Shown here: in pieces, positions 5,050 through 5,688 of the stretch | How positions within the stretch are numbered: the stretch's first letter is position 1 | Layout: the number at the start of each line of letters is the position of its first letter | Assembly (NCBI GenBank): GCA_944323495.1 | Contig: CALUSZ010000111.1 | Coordinates: forward strand, 1 to 5,688 | Reading direction: 5' to 3' | Length of the DNA stretch: 5,688 nt | Source: Candidatus Gastranaerophilales bacterium | GTDB taxonomy: Bacteria > Cyanobacteriota > Vampirovibrionia > Gastranaerophilales > Gastranaerophilaceae | Notes under the pieces: generated by a model | Seen by the model: the letters and a program-made list of their open reading frames with translations, nothing else | Database searches by the model: none | What the model was told of the DNA's origin: nothing | Translations under genes and position numbers: made by a program

Positions 5050-5076
5050 TGGTATAGTATAGAAAGTAAAAAGAGG
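5050..5076 (+). promoter_or_regulatory. Candidate extended -10 and ribosome binding site for ftsZ
   Basis: TGG-TATAGT (5050-5058) is an extended -10 with five of six matches. An alternative is TTTACA (5011-5016), 17 bases, TAGTAT (5034-5039). AAGAGG (5071-5076) is 7 bases before the GTG at 5084 and decides that start. Confidence 0.45.
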
Positions 5077-5083
5077 AATAATT

Positions 5084-5688
5084 GTGGATAACTTAGGACC
5101 GGATATTTTTGGAAGAAAAGATATTGAGAATATTCAATCATCAGATAATATGACACCCCCGCCAGCACCGGGTATCAACCCTGCAAAGATAAAAGTAATT
5201 GGCGTAGGCGGCGGAGGCGGAAACGCTGTTAATCGAATGATTAAGTCAGGCCTCGCAGGCGTTGAATTCTGGCTGATGAATACTGATTTACAGGTATTGA
5301 ATAATTCAGTATGTAAAAATAAAATTCAATTGGGTGCTAAGTTAACAAATGGTCTTGGCGCAGGCGGAGAGCCTCAGGTTGGCGAAAAAGCTGCTGAAGA
5401 AGCTCAACAAGAGATTACAAGTGCAATTGAAGGCGCTGACATGGTGTTCGTAACAGCCGGTATGGGCGGCGGTACAGGTACAGGTGCTGCTCCTGTGGTT
5501 GCTAAGATTGCTAAAGATTTAGGTATTTTAACCATTGGTGTTGTAACTAAACCGTTCTCTTTTGAAGGTAAAAGAAGAGCTAATCAGGCTCAGCAGGGCT
5601 TAGAAAAACTCAGAGAATCTGTTGACGCTTTGATTGTTATTCCGAATGATAAATTATTAGACGTAGTTGATAGAAGAGTATCTCTTCA
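5084..5688 (+). CDS. ftsZ: Cell division protein FtsZ, C-terminus beyond the window
   Basis: The first 201 residues of FtsZ, the tubulin-like GTPase that polymerises into the Z ring at midcell. The frame is open to the window edge. A GTG start is chosen because AAGAGG sits 7 bases upstream and an in-frame ATG nearby is lacking. Residues 1-34 are a variable, proline-containing N-terminal extension. The GTP-binding core then begins with [17 protein letters not shown] (about 37-53), NTD (66-68), GLGAGGEP (90-97) and the tubulin signature [10 protein letters not shown] (128-137), followed by [12 protein letters not shown] (154-165) and NDKL (188-191). All GTP-binding motifs in this part are intact. 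The style of the GVEFW..NTD segment resembles cyanobacterial FtsZ. The catalytic T7 loop and the C-terminal FtsA-binding tail are not in the window. Confidence 0.98.
   Translation, partial: MDNLGPDIFGRKDIENIQSSDNMTPPPAPGINPAKIKVIGVGGGGGNAVNRMIKSGLAGVEFWLMNTDLQVLNNSVCKNKIQLGAKLTNGLGAGGEPQVGEKAAEEAQQEITSAIEGADMVFVTAGMGGGTGTGAAPVVAKIAKDLGILTIGVVTKPFSFEGKRRANQAQQGLEKLRESVDALIVIPNDKLLDVVDRRVSL

Larger units (their letters stand above)
4768..5083. other. Intergenic region between the small-gene operon and ftsZ
   Basis: About 315 bases without a convincing gene. It carries divergent promoters by position. Visible structures are GTTAGT-N7-ACTAAC (4811-4829), a long pyrimidine-rich tract on the plus strand (about 4830-4915), an imperfect hairpin ATAGGCT-CAA-AGCCCTAT (4941-4958, one bulged C) and TACATG-N7-CATGTA (4962-4980). 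A 40-codon plus-strand frame (4838-4960) is judged spurious. Confidence 0.6.

Noticed and set aside
1..5688. CRISPR array, tRNA/rRNA genes, insertion sequence or integrase
   Set aside because: No regularly spaced direct repeats, no cloverleaf-like sequence, no transposase or recombinase motif found on reading both strands.

Overview
The window is AT-rich bacterial chromosome. It holds seven protein genes that look real, the last of which (ftsZ) runs off the right edge. My best guess for the source is a gut-type, non-photosynthetic relative of Cyanobacteria (Vampirovibrionia/Gastranaerophilales, 'Melainabacteria'). Three things point there: the FtsZ N-terminus has the cyanobacterial-style run [12 protein letters not shown] followed by GVEFW..NTD; two proteins carry the FTLAEVLITLG prepilin N-terminus that I associate with this lineage; and base composition is strongly AT-biased. 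This placement is inference from memory of these families, not the result of a search.

Layout. Bases 1-533 contain no convincing gene, but they are full of inverted and direct repeats, including a GC-rich cluster of four perfect hairpins (400-527). On the minus strand lies a membrane-anchored metallophosphoesterase (534-1289). It is divergent from a plus-strand two-gene unit: ferritin (1349-1858), then ribonuclease HII (rnhB, 1860-2489), with one base between stop and start. A bidirectional hairpin terminator (2488-2521) separates rnhB from a convergent pilin-like gene on the minus strand (2523-3245). A second, paralogous pilin-like gene runs divergently on the plus strand (3500-4198). The two pilin genes share almost identical ends and a nearly identical 32-bp dyad in their promoters. 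A second terminator (4220-4252) is followed by two small unrecognised minus-strand genes (4282-4584 and 4594-4767) that form a tight operon. After about 315 bp without a gene, ftsZ starts at a GTG (5084) on the plus strand.

How the genes relate. Ferritin and RNase HII look co-transcribed and translationally coupled, although their functions (iron storage; removal of ribonucleotides and RNA primers from DNA) are unrelated. The pilin-like pair looks like a duplicated, co-regulated unit for export through a type IV pilus or type II secretion-like assembly. No assembly genes are in the window. ftsZ appears to start its own transcription unit here rather than following ftsQ or ftsA.

The most interesting observations are the shared dyad promoter of the pilin pair, the mosaic identity of the pair, the GC-rich perfect inverted repeat inside the catalytic motif of rnhB, and the hairpin cluster with recognisable tetraloops downstream of the phosphoesterase. 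I did not find clear evidence of a wholly new defence or mobile system.
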